From Cloeon dipterum (lineage: Eukaryota > Arthropoda > Insecta > Ephemeroptera > Baetidae): 64,000 nt of DNA. The stretch covers positions 34,086,335 through 34,150,334 of the forward strand of contig NC_088788.1 of assembly GCF_949628265.1 (NCBI RefSeq). The letters run 5' to 3'. Shown piece after piece: positions 12,078 through 24,000 of the stretch (positions are counted from its first letter, which is position 1; every line of letters begins with the position of its first letter). Both the position numbers and the translations under genes were made by a program. The notes beneath the pieces are model-generated. The model had not been told where the DNA came from. It ran no database searches and was given only the letters and a program-made list of their open reading frames with translations.

Positions 12078-15000
12078 GTTAAAAATGTAGGTATGCAGCC
12101 GGCTCGGTTTGTTTGCTCGGCCGGTTGCATACTTGTGCAAAAGTCAGGCTGTGAAAACACACGTTCAAGGTTTACAACTAATAAATGAGCACGTGTCGAG
12201 TAATTGCAAACAAGCGGCGGTTTATTTCTCTGTGCTGGCTGTGCCGGTGAAGAAATCCATTTCAAGGATGACGAGCGGCAGACAGCGAGGAGCGCTTCTT
12301 TGCTCGCGCGCTCGCAGAAAGCGAAGAGGAAATTGTTGGTTTTATTGCCTTTCGGCAGAAAGTGACAAGCAAATTGCCAGCTCATTCCGCCTTGTTCTTG
12401 CCAATCTGGGTCACAGACACCACCAACAATAAGACTCTTTTCCGCCAGCCAGTGCGAGGCACACACACAGGCTTTTATCACAACAACAAGCCGATAATAA
12501 TCCTACATCCCGCTCCGTCGGCTGCGCGAATTTGGCAAAAAATCTCATCTTCCTTCCGAATGCCTCAATGCATCTTGCTCAGTTGTAAAATGTTTTTATT
12601 ACCCGTGTGTGATTCAATCGGGCCGAGCGAGTGTTGTTAGTCTCAGCCAGCGAGCAAGTCAATCTTCTTTTGTGCAAGCGAACCTTCCTCTCTTCTAATA
12701 ATAATCATTCGCTTTTCCGGAAAATGTTCATTTATTATCATTTTGGTCAGTTTACTTTCAAGAAATTTGCATTAAGTCGAAATTATTAGCCCGTTGTTTA
12801 GCATTGCAAATTCAAAGCAATGAGATACATATATTTGAGCATTTTTGGCGGTGTATTTCTGGCTGCCCAATGTCAGGGATTGCAAAAGGTGGTTAATTAA
12901 GTGACTCTAAATGCTCAAATAGCTCAACAGGCTGGTAGGAGGCGCCACTAGCTGGTTTTCGCACCTTTCCAGCGGGCTCTAGGGAGAAATGTCTGACATT
13001 CCAATAAAAATGATTCGGTGCGGGGAGGCGAAAAGATGGCCACATTGGGTCCAAAAGCTCCTCTGCAGCCACTCGGGCCCCTTTTTTATCCGCTCCGCAA
13101 TGTTATTTGGACCTGGTGAGCTCATGGTCCACGGGATGTGCTGAATAAATGTTATAGGAAAATGATTTTATGTAGACATTTTAATTTAACTCCACCAGAA
13201 TGTTAACATAAGGCTAAATATAAATTTTTGATCCTTTTTAAAAAGAAGAATATGACAAGAAAAAGTCTTGGACTGACCAAAAAAGATCAAAAGGCAAGAA
13301 ACTGGAAAAATAGGATTACCCAACAAAAACCATAATAAACATTCCAAGCTAAAACTACTCCGTTGTAAACACGTGAAATTTCGTGTTATTTTGACTCAAG
13401 TGAAAAGCGACTTGGCGGAGCACATAACAAGTGGTGTGGGACGTGTTGTTGGCCTGGCCAGCATGATCAGTAGCACGCTCTGGAGATCTCTCTTGGTGGC
13501 GAGTTGTAAAATTAGCTCGCCGATATTTCAACAACTCGCCGAGTGTTTGCAACATTATTTCGCGAAAATGTTGCGTGGCGCCGTCCTTAAAGGCTCGTGC
13601 CCAATGACATTTTGCTGTTAAAAGCGCATGCCACCGCACTTAGTCCCGCGAGTGATGCAATTTTAACGCAGCTAGCGCCGCGTCCGATTTACGACTTGGC
13701 TGCTTCCCTCAATCGGACCGTTTTTACGGTCGTGTCGATTGTGTGCGAGAGCGAGAGAGTGATTGGAATGTAGCAGTGACCTGATTTGCCGGATGTTTTG
13801 TCTCCGCTTCCAACGCATTTGGCTGATTTCCCCTTTTTTGTTGCAGTCTGGCTGTCAAGTCCAGCGATGAGCTCAACACAAAAAATAAAGAGGCCAACTA
13901 TTTGGACTCGCTAACCTGTGATGGAGAACCTCCGTAAGTATTTGCACTTTATTCCTTCTGGCGCCAAATCAATGTCCATTTTTGAAGGTTTCTCTTAACT
14001 ATCACCAAACAGCAGAAATTTTTCAACAACCAATAAGAATTCTAAATAATGATGATGATGATGAGCATTGATTAAAACTATAATTTCCTTAAATGACACA
14101 GCATTTTATCTTTTTTTAGAATATTTAAAAAAACTAGAAGGAATCTTGTTGATTTCTGCCATTTTATTCCTATTTTTTACTGCAACAGTTATTTATTTCC
14201 TACAATACAACCAGAGATGTGTTGTCTTAATTAATTAATTATGTGGTTTAAAATATAATATTAATTATGTAACTGCAGAAGACACATTCTGAGAATTTAA
14301 ATTTCAAACTTGGAATTTCCCAGACTCACTTAAAACCCAACACATTTTGCAACCTTTCAAATTGAGAAAATAACTTCATCATTTCTTTTAATAGAGATCC
14401 AAGTAGAAGTAATTTTTAAAGTGTACCAGCGGGTTTTAATTTTTTGTTAATCTTGTCACAAACGCCAATTAGTACGAATTCTGCCTGAGAAAATACTGTG
14501 AAAAGGTTCACAATTAGCAGCCAGCCTCTCAAGCGTGCCCTCAAGCAAGAAATTTCTGTTGCAGGCCTACCCTTGAGGATATCAGAAGCTGGGGCCATTC
14601 TTTCGACAAGCTTATGAAAAGTGCAGGTACGAAAATCAATATCCAGAAATATCTCTTTGGCCAGCCACCAGCCGCGTGTTTGTAATTTAAATCGCATTGA
14701 ATATTCAATCAGCAAGGTCGAATCGTGTAATTTTGCTCGAATGCTATTCTAGATCTCGCGATACTATTTTTCCGCCGAATTCGCCAACCTGTGCTGTGCG
14801 TATACGGTATATAAAGGCGTGGCGCGTGTGCCGCATGAAATGTGTTCCTTTCGGGGTGTGGATTGTTAATGCACATGTAGCGTGATGAAATATTCGTGCG
14901 TTCGAGCGGGTCCCGAGAGCAGAGCTTCCGTCTTGCCTGCCTGCTAAACACGCGAAAAATAAACTGGAAAACAAGCGTGGCAATTCGATAATTTTGATCC

Positions 15001-16404
15001 AAAGCTAACGCCGAATTTTCGTTTCAGCTGGTCGCAAGGTGTTCCGTGACTTTTTGAAGTGTGAATACAGTGAAGAAAATATTTTATTCTGGCTGGCCTG
15101 TGAGGAACTGAAGAAGGAATCCAATCCTGAAGTTGTTGAAGAAAAGGCAAGATTTATTTACGAAGATTACATCTCAATACTCTCTCCAAAAGAGGTAACT
15201 TATCTGTACATTTTTGCTATGATAATTTTAGCTTGAAATTAAAAAAGGAATTTACACAATATTTTAGTAAAAAATAATGCCTATTTAATTTCTTAAGATG
15301 GAAAATAACTGCAATGCAATTTAAAACTAAAGTGCTCTTTGACTGGTCGCAGTTGCTGACTTCTAAGGCTGTAATTTTAGACGTTGGTTTTCGGAAAAAA
15401 GTAGGCGATTTTTTAATATATTTTGGTATAAATCATATGGTTTTGACAATTTAGCCAAGTTTTTAAGCATCATATTTTTGGCTTAAATTGATAAAAGGTC
15501 CAACTAGGAAAAGATTTATATTAAAAATGATTTAAATATACGGTTTTACGGATTAGACACTCTTGGCAGTTTTAGAAAATTTAAAATATGATCGAAATTG
15601 CAAAGTTTGAATTCATTTAATGGTTCTGATCTGACGGTTGGAAGCTCAAGAAAATAGTTGACACTCTAATTTTACCAGCTGCACTAAACATCTTACATGA
15701 CCCATTGAGAAGTGTATCAGCTAAATTGTACAAAAACTGTAATGTTAAATAAGTTTTACACATTAAGGCCATTTTTCTTCAAATTAAAAAACATATCGTT
15801 GAACCAGAATGTTCTTTGGTTCACATCAGACATCAGGCTATAAGTTTGCCAAAAACCAAAAATGTCAAATCCTAAGAGTTTCCTCGTAAGTGTGCGAGTG
15901 GCTTAAGTCATGGAATTTTTCAATTTCTCCTTCTTTTGATTGCGCACACAGTCAATTGTTTTCTTAAATTCTGCTGATAAGGCTTTCGGGGCTGACATTT
16001 TATTTTTTCTGCAAAACATTACCGGAATTGTCCTGAGGGTTAAAATTTTAAACGGGGTTGAAATGATTTTTAACGTGATGGATGATTTTGTCTGTTTGGC
16101 TTGATAACTAAATTTGTCTTTCGGTCCACAGGTTAGCTTAGATTCTAGAGTGAGAGAAATAGTGAACAAGAACATGGTGGACCCGACGCCGCACACGTTC
16201 GACGAGGCCCAGCTTCAGATCTACACGCTCATGCATAGAGACTCGTACCCACGATTTGTTAATTCGCACATATTCAAAAGATTAGCTCAGCTCAACAACA
16301 ACTCAACAATAACGTGCAGTGGACCAGGAGGTGCGGGGGGCGCAGGCTCGTCCAACTCGCCGCCCCCGGCGGGCAGCAGCTCGCGGAAGGAGAGCTTCGC
16401 GTAA
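4853..16404 (+). CDS. regulator of G-protein signalling, RZ/A class (RGS17/19/20-like), five coding exons
   Basis: A GTPase-activating protein for heterotrimeric G-alpha subunits (Gi/Go/Gz class in known relatives). Coding exons are 4853-4935, 13847-13933, 14565-14626, 15028-15194 and 16132-16404. All have GT/AG borders and matching phases and total 672 nt, or 223 aa. The RGS fold spans about residues 66-186, from SWGHSFDKLMKSAAGRKVF to HIFKRLAQ. G-alpha contact positions known from RGS4 are retained: E94 and N95 (SEENILFW), N147 (NKNM), and D170 and R174 (HRDSYPRF). A Gly/Ser/Pro-rich tail ends in RKESFA. Relatives, including what I believe is Drosophila Dhit, carry a palmitoylated cysteine string before the exon-2-like segment. 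Here exon 1 encodes a short basic N-terminus (MSGKWKGVVQRIRKS region) instead, so this looks like an alternative-promoter isoform. The start could be Met1 (4853) or Met14 (4892). The family call is firm; exon 1 is less certain. Confidence 0.88.
6491..6515. repeat. (CT)n microsatellite
   Basis: Uninterrupted CT dinucleotides inside RGS intron 1. Confidence 0.95.
7030..7450. repeat. foldback (long imperfect inverted-repeat) element
   Basis: A roughly 420-bp imperfect palindrome. The inner arms 7199-7235 and 7282-7318 are 37 nt each, nearly perfectly complementary (about 4 mismatches by eye), and flank a loop of about 46 nt. Complementarity continues outward with indels: TTAACTGCGA near 7125 pairs with its complement near 7355, AGCTAAAGAG near 7069 with CTCTTTAGCT near 7403, and GAAAACCGA at 7036-7044 with TCGGTTTTC at 7433-7441. 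It has no coding capacity. It could be a foldback/MITE transposon or, if transcribed with the host intron, a hairpin RNA source. No target-site duplication was confirmed. Confidence 0.7.
10754..10778. repeat. (CA)n microsatellite
   Basis: Uninterrupted CA dinucleotides in RGS intron 1. Confidence 0.95.
12033..12075. repeat. (GA)n microsatellite, longest in the window
   Basis: About 21 GA units in RGS intron 1. Possible GAGA-factor landing site; otherwise a simple repeat. Confidence 0.95.
12882..13150 (+). repeat. dispersed repeat family B, copy 1
   Basis: Shares a colinear series of blocks with 36278-36525 (same strand) and 54690-54880 (opposite strand). The blocks are AAAAGGTGGTTAA, GTGACTCTAAAT.CTCAAATAGC, GGCGCCACTAGCTGG (12941-12955), CACCTTTCCAGCGG, TTCGGTGCGGGGAGGC, CTCCTCTGC..CCACT and GGTGAGCTCAT. 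No ORF. The type of element is unknown. The length of about 270 bp and lack of coding suggest a non-autonomous transposon. Confidence 0.65.
15235..16131 (+). other. RGS intron 4, with a fragment of a third repeat
   Basis: Intronic AT-rich DNA; the intron itself starts at 15195 with GTAACT and ends CCACAG. A segment at about 15845-15890 (reading CCAAAAACCAAAAATGTCAA then ATCCTAAGAGTTTCCT) matches 40225-40268 in the same orientation. It probably represents another, more decayed repeat family. No coding exon was seen. Confidence 0.5.
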
Positions 16405-16609
16405 TGCGCCCCTTCCGCCGCGGCTTCAGTCACAGTGGATGATGATCCCCCGTAACAAAACGTTTATGGATTCGCATGTTCGACAGAGACACGGACACTT
16501 GCGTTCAGCCAAAGTGCCGCGAACGACACACCCTCTGTGCACACCACCCCCACCACCATCAACTTAATTAATCTTCTAGTCTTGACGCCCGTTGACAATT
16601 AGCGAGACC

Positions 16610-16615
16610 AATAAA
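16610..16615 (+). terminator. proximal polyadenylation signal of the RGS gene
   Basis: Canonical AATAAA 206 nt past the TAA stop, with a second one 20 nt on. This is the simplest 3' end for the RGS transcript; later signals may be used alternatively. Confidence 0.45.
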
Positions 16616-18445
16616 GAGCGTGAACAAAAAATGGAATAAACGGAGAACGAAGCGTCCTGCAGCGGGATTTCGGTGTTGGTCGCGCCGGAAGTGCCAGCTG
16701 GTTTGATTGGAATTTTATATTTCTCGTCGTAGCCCCTAAACTCAGCTTTACTCTCGACCCGACGACGATTTGTGTTGAGGTCAAACCAACTGCTTCCGGT
16801 TCGCACACCTGCGCGCGAATATTACAAGTATATTATGCATGTTGTATAGAAACTTTGAAGCAGGGGTCGCACGACGCAAGCCAAAGCAACTGAGAAATGA
16901 GATGATAGACGTTAACAAACAAAACAAAAACCGCAAAAAGCATGAAGAAGGGAGTCATTGCGAACTACACCAATGACTTTGTTAAAGCTTTAATTAAAAT
17001 AGTGTCTATAATCCAAATAAAACAAAAAACTGAGTGTGTAGTGAAAATGCAGCAGCAGACGCGTGCGTGGAATAATGTCACGCAGTTCGATGTTGTGCAA
17101 GTACTTACAATATAATACCACCACGCAATTGATATCTCTTGTCAAACTACTAAAGAAGCGGCGTAAATACACGCTCGAAATTAATTCTCCTCGATCCAGT
17201 TAACTCAGAAACCGATTCATTCTTGAATGTGTTTGCTGTTCTACTGCTGTATGAGAAAAATATGAGAACGTAACAAAACTCTGGTCCTTATTATTACGGA
17301 TAATGCCACTAGTCTCTCGCCACACACGACGTAAGCATTTATAATGATGTGTATGACAAAAACAGCAAAAAAGGTATTTATGTAGCCATTAAATTCATTT
17401 CGATTCGCAGCGAGCGTTCTAATAATAATACTGGAAGTAAATAAATTAATAATTGCCAACTGCAGCGAGCGAGAGTGAACACAAACATGAAAAAACCCAA
17501 GACGCCACTCTCATTCAAGACAAATTGTTGAAAGCATTTGAGGAAACGTTTACACACACGTCTCGGCATAAGTAATTTTAACAAACCGCAGGTGGCTAAA
17601 TGAAAGGTTACACCTTAGGCAGTAATTGATTTTGACTTAACGATGAGATATATCCCAAGCAACGAGTTCTACAAAATCACCTAATTTTATCTCTAAATTA
17701 TACAAACCATGTTAAGAAGTATTGTGGAATTGGAAATCTAAAAAGTGATATCAGACATGATATTGGCCTATAGTCGAATTCTCTTGTTAGACCCAGACCG
17801 TCTCATTAGAGCCGCAATTGGAGAGTGCCAAATTCCCGGCGGAAATATAACAAAAAACAGAAATCACACTGCGCTGCGGTCCTAATTTTTCTCGCGATCC
17901 TCCAGGGCCTATTTGTTATTCGTAAACCTTCGCGAGTGATATCACTTTTTAGCAATTAAGAGGTCTCAAACGCACAAAAGATTAGTCTCAATTAATGTTT
18001 CAATGTCGATTGCCTAATTTAGTTGTTTGCAACAATTCGCGAGCGGAGTCAACGAAAAGTATACATTGCAAACGCAAGAAATGCTTCATCTTCACTACCG
18101 AAAACATTTTCTAAAATCACGGGTTAATTTTATTTAGTTAAGTTAAGCGAGCTCAACTAAAATTTTCGCTGCAGATTCACAACACGTTTGCTTTGATGAT
18201 ATCACATACTCACGCGTGATTTCGCTACTTTCTGTTTCCTGTCTCAAGCAGATGAATGATCACACATAATTTTACGATCTATACAAAACATATGAAGCTG
18301 GTAAAATTAAAATCATTATTGTGTGGTGTTTGGAAAGAAGTTTGTTTCAACAGTGACACACATGTGATTGCAAACTAGCTCTTACTTATGTAAATTCGGT
18401 GTTTCGTGTTGATTTAAATGAGTGAGCATGTTCAACACACAAAAC

Positions 18446-18477
18446 ACCACACACACACACACTCTCTCTCTCTCTCT
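18446..18477. repeat. (CA)n(CT)n compound microsatellite
   Basis: A CA run passing directly into a CT run within the RGS 3' flank. Confidence 0.9.
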
Positions 18478-20689
18478 TTTATCTTTTCCTCTCTGGGTGG
18501 ATGATTTTGCTGATTGACTCAATGTGATGATCTAAAAACTAAATGTGTGATCGCAGGGGTGAAAAAACAATACAATTAAATACCTAACCCACTGGGAGAA
18601 ATTAAGGTTGACACATGTCGTGCACGCAGGTTTCATCGGGTTAGGGCGGTGCGAAACCAAAATGTTACCATTACGCGCGCTGATTGTTGAACACCGCGGT
18701 TGACTGTTTATTTTACTGGTCGTCTATTTTGTAAATCCGCGAGTTGTGTATAAAAATCGACGTGTTTAAAGATTTTACTATGTAGCTAATCATGAAAATC
18801 GAGTGAGTGTGTGCGCTGCAAAATGATACGTATGTGTTTGTTGACATAAAGACGATTTTCTTCATAGGGTTGATGGAACTTTTATTGCCACGAACGATGA
18901 GAACGGTGCCGGAGCATCCAATCTGCCAGATTTAAAAGCACGTGCGAAATTCCCCACCCCCTCAGAGTTTCTCACGCGCTTTTGCAGTGGAAGGCAGGTT
19001 GGATCCGGCATAGCCGTTCCTTATTTCTTCAACCCCTAAAATATCATCATGTCGTTCAATTTTAACCGATATCAATACCGAAATGGACCACACACGAAAC
19101 AAATGATTAATATTTATGAATACACACGCGAGAAAATTGGTTGTTGTTGATTTTTGCAGTGCAGAATCGAACAATCCACTGTGAAAAAACTGGTTTAATT
19201 TTGATCGAACGCATTTGTACCAATCGCAAAAACTGTAAATTAGACAAAATGATTAATCGACCGAATAGCTGCAAATTTAATCTTTGAACGGTTCAAATCT
19301 ACCTGCTACTTTAAAATAGAAAACGAATAAAATTGTTATAAGGAGATCCAATTATCGCTGTTGAAAAGCTGCTTAATTTTGTATAAGCGCAAGAAAACTC
19401 ACGATTCATCTTCGTAGCTGTTGAAACGATGAATTTTCTTCCCAAGGCAATCACTCACACTGTGTACCAACCACGAATCAACTCCAATAACAATAAAACA
19501 AAAAAGTTACACTTGAATTGAGATCGATATACATGCAATTGCGTAATGAGTTCTCGTTTAGGCGACACGTTTGTTGAGATTGCATGCGAGTGGAATGCGC
19601 GAAACCCCTCACTAACTAGGCGATAATGTGTAAGATATAATATTCTGTATTGATTGTTAGCATTCCTACGTATAAATATGCAAATATGCACACTTACAGA
19701 CGGTGTTGTTGTGGAAAAACAGAAAATAAAAAACACGAGATAGTTGAGAACAAAAAAATACGCGCAGCACAAAATTAACAATAAAATATATATATGAAAA
19801 ATTTTACGTGGGCAAATAAAGATAGTTTACAAGCACACTTTTAGTACGACGGACAAAACCGATTCCCATTTCTGTCTCTCTTAAGTAAAAGTGTGTCTTT
19901 TGTAAGGAAAAATACTACTTTTTTGAGGTAAATTATAGGGTCGAACAAACGTTTATTCTGTGAATTCGCCTGACACAAGAAAATAAACTCTGTTGCATTG
20001 TTAAGTGAACTTTGTTATTGGTGTACTAAGCGCGAAAAAAGAATTCATTACTTAATTACTATGCAGGCAGACATTGTGTAAATTCACAGAGGTTGGTGTG
20101 TGGATTCTAATACATAGCCATTCAGTTGTTCAATGAATTTATTGCTGTTAAAGTCTATATGATGATTCTACACACAAACTCAGAGAATAATGAAATAAAA
20201 TTTGGAAAATCCACTTGCGCGCTAAACGACACTACAGGTTACAAATAACATGATTGTGACATTTTACTTAAGGTATAAATAATTATTAATTGAGCTGTTA
20301 TGTTGGAGCATATACAAGTATATCGATCAAATATATATAAGTAACAAAAATAGAACCATAATTAAGGAATAAAGAAAATGGAATGATGTGTATGTATGAG
20401 AATAAAATATTATATAAAATCCAGAAAATCCTCATGTTTCAGTTTCGGCTCTTAAACTTTTAATTCAGGATAGTAAAATAAATAAAACACCAACACTTTT
20501 ATTTCCGTAATTTCATACTTTTGTAATAAATTTTATTTTAACGTTTGTACACTTTATTTGATAAGACATCAAACAGAAGCGTTTGGCAAACTTAAGTTGA
20601 TAATTATCCGCTATCACTGGTCTATGTACACGTTGTGTTCTTCCATTGTTTTTATATTCACTTTAAATTACTTGAAAAATATTATTTTC

Positions 20690-20695
20690 TTTATT
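20690..20695 (-). terminator. candidate polyadenylation signal of the claudin-like gene
   Basis: The plus strand reads TTTATT, i.e. AATAAA on the minus strand, about 360 nt after the claudin-like stop. Further copies lie at 20498-20503 and around 20.53-20.56 kb. With the RGS signal at 20401 these make the two convergent transcripts close neighbours or overlapping. Confidence 0.35.
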
Positions 20696-21055
20696 TAAGT
20701 CATGTTTTTGTTCCTCTGATGTTTCGATAAAATGGCAATCAGCTTAAAATACGAGAGCGGAATTGATGTTGTTCAATTAAAAAGGCCACTTTCTCCACTT
20801 ACATTTCTAGAGCACTGCTTACATTAAAAAAAACAGGCTTCAAAATAAGCCTCGCCTCTTACAGTAAAATCGAAGAGATATTCCGATGTGAATATTTTGC
20901 TTTCTGCGACGGAATACTCGACTTTTACAAGAGTTGTGGGAGTTGTCATAAATATGAAACACATTCACTCGCATTGTCCCAGTCACCCATCATCAAGCAG
21001 AAGGCATGCTCTCGTTTTTGTGTTGGTCTTCTTTTTTTCTCTCTTCCCTTCCTGA

Positions 21056-24000
21056 TCAGTACTGAGCGTAAGGGCCGTACGCGGCTCCGTGGTAGTAAGG
21101 TCCTGGGTAGGCGTATCCGTAAGCATACGGCTGCTGTTTCTGAGGGTAAACTGAAATGCGAAATTTCACCATTAGGCTTTCCCTTTTATACAAACGCTTG
21201 TTTTTAAAAGCAATAAGACTATGCATGCATGGCGAGTGGTGTGATGATACTAAATTAATGTGAATTCAATATACTGTTTAAGAAATATATTTCAGGCACA
21301 AATTTTGTCATGCTCCAAATCCTACAAAGTATCAGGCAAAATTTTTGAAAATATTAATAGTTCCAGATGACGATATGCCACGGGTTGGGGGACAAAATTG
21401 GCAACGAAATTTACACCATAATTCAGTCTTTACTGGAAGATTGCACCATAAATTCGTATTCATTTTGGTAAACTGTATAAGACTTAATCTTATCTATCCG
21501 TGCCGTGCAATTTTAAAAAACCAGATTTTGGAATTTGTTTTGTTTTGGATTTTAGAATTTTGAAAATGTGCTTAAAAGTAACATTTGTGAGCTTGTGTGA
21601 AAATTTGAAGGCTCGGTTCTCTCGTTTTTCAAGAAATAAAGATTCTAAACTAAAAAAAACGAATTTTTAACTTTTTTGTTTTTTATGTTTTGTCAACTCC
21701 AAATCTCTCATCAGAATTGTTAAAACTAACCACCGTTAAACTCGTCTCTACCTCCCCTGACCAGCTAAAAGGTTAAGGGGGGGTGCTAAAGACTCAAATT
21801 TTTCCAAAATTGTCGCGTAAAACCCGCAAAAAAATATTTATTTGTCTACAAAAATTTTTGGTGTGAATGTCGTTGAGTTTGCTCGACTCCATGCCAATTT
21901 TGTCCTCCGACAAGTGACATTTCGTCAGATATGTCTTAATCGCAGAGGTGTACAAAAGGAAAATAAGCAAACACATATTTTTCCGCCAGTGTTTGCAAAT
22001 AACCCAGGAAAATGTGTGTGATAATGAAAGTAAAAAATCAAGGAATAAAAACAAAGTTTCGCAAATGATAGAATTTAATTGGTCTCACAAGCGAAACTCA
22101 GCTCATTCCTTGCTAATTTACACAGCTTAGAGGAAAGAAGCAGGGTGCCCGTTTCACCGGGGCAGCCCTGCGTGAAGGTACAGCAGGCCCTGCTTACCAG
22201 GCATGAGGTAATGCATATTGGCAGCCTCTTCCCGGTCGCGCTCGGAGCGCAAACAGATGGCCGCCCCCGAGAAGAGGATGGCCGAGATCAGAGCCCAGCC
22301 CACACCCAGCCAAGCGAGTATAAAGGACCAGTCATAGGAAATGTCAGTGTTGTCTCTCAGGGCCTAGAACACGAACCTTGCATCATGTACTGAATGCTCT
22401 TGTCCTGCTCGGCCTGGCGCTCTGAGCGCAGGCAGCAAGTCGCCCCGAACAACAGCACCGAAGACATGAACGAGAAACCCACGCTCAGCCACGCCAGAAC
22501 CATCGACCAGTCGTAGCTAACCTTGGTTTGTTCTTGCAAAATCTAAAACCCCCCAAAAGGTTAATAATCGAATATTGGCAAAATTAAATTGGTGCTGTAG
22601 TCAAGGAATATACTAGAATTTAATTTTAAAATAATATATATGTCTATTATGCATTGTAAGATAATTTTTTACTTTGGTAATTCGATTTAAATCAAGTGAT
22701 TGCCTAAGAAAAATCACCAGTTGCGAAATCTGCCCAGTGTTTGCAGGGAAAGCCATCAACAGATGGCACCAGCGGTTAGTTTTTTATTTTAATTCACGAT
22801 TTAATAAGATTCAATTATCCTGCTACTGTGCAATCTGCTTTTTAAATTATTTCTTTTGACGAGACACTGGTTTTTGTTTTCAGCTCGTCAAAAAAATATC
22901 ATTTTAAGGGCTAAATTAACAGGAGCAGGATTTAATCTTAAAACGCCTTAAATCGTAAGTATACAGTGGCGCCAAATGTTAGCGGCTTTGAACACTAAGG
23001 GCTTTTGAAAGTGCTGATTTATTATTTACTTTAATAATGAACGATTTAATTCTTTGTAGATATCTCGAGGTCGTCATAGTTTATCAGTTGAAATTAGAGG
23101 AAGTCTTCTTGGTATTCCACATTTCTACAGAACTCAACTATTCGGACATTTCTTAAATTTCAACTGAATAAATTAATAATTTGCATTGGACGTCACTAAT
23201 TCTAAAACATCTCTTACATTGCTCCACTGCTGGTAGTATTCTTCGCCGACAACCTTTTCCTTCTCAAAATATTCCTCTCCGTGCCACAGTCCCATCGCTC
23301 CTGCACTCAAGAGACCTGAAAAATGTTTTGATTTAAAATTCTGAACCTGAATTAGAGTTTGCAGCTGACTCAATTGCATTTAATTTAATATCACCGCAGT
23401 CAGCAAATAGTTGGCAGTGTAATAATGTTGCAATTGGCCAAGAGGCGCAACAATAACAATAACTCAACACTGGCCTTGGTTTGCCGCGCGTAAATACTGA
23501 ATAAGCAGTGCATTCGGTCAGATTTTCCCACACTATTGCAATGCACGACCACCTCCAAAGCATGACTTGAGATAAGTTATGAGCGGTCCACTTTTCTGCA
23601 TGAACAACAATAACACAGGGAATGCAACTCACTTGCAAGAAGCATCAGGATCGCAGTGCTGGTGATATTGGCAGGGGAGCGTCTCCAGCAGCCAGCGACG
23701 CCGGTCCAGAATGCGATGAAGACGACAAAGAATGAGACGATGAACAGGGCAATCGCAGCTCGGCCCATATCTGCAAAAGATGAGAATGTCACAACGGTGG
23801 TCTCCAAGTAAAAGACAGACTTTAAGTCGTGTAATAAACAATAAGCATACAAATCGAAAAGAAAAATAGGAAAATTGAATCAAAAATTGAAGGCTTGGAT
23901 GCTGAAAAGGATCTACCTCTATGAGATTGGTTTTTGCTCGCCTTAAATGAGTTAAAAATGAAAAGTTGTTTAGTTTTAGTTGATTAATGAAACAATTATG

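Larger units (their letters stand above)
4936..13846 (+). other. RGS intron 1 (8.9 kb)
   Basis: Begins GTATCA after phase-2 exon 1 and ends TTGCAG before exon 2. It contains a CT tract at 6.49 kb, the foldback element at 7.03-7.45 kb, GGTC units near 8.16 kb, a CA tract at 10.75 kb, a long GA tract at 12.03 kb and repeat B copy 1 at 12.88-13.15 kb. No further coding exon was recognised, and in particular no run of TGY codons that could encode the missing cysteine string. Confidence 0.65.
16405..20410 (+). other. RGS 3' UTR / downstream flank
   Basis: No ORF with family resemblance. Canonical AATAAA signals begin 206 nt after the stop (16610-16615, 16635-16640) and recur downstream to 20401-20406, which is followed by a T/G-richer stretch. 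The message may therefore end near 16.65 kb or carry a UTR of up to about 4 kb that converges on the claudin-like gene. A CA/CT compound microsatellite lies at about 18446-18477. Confidence 0.5.
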
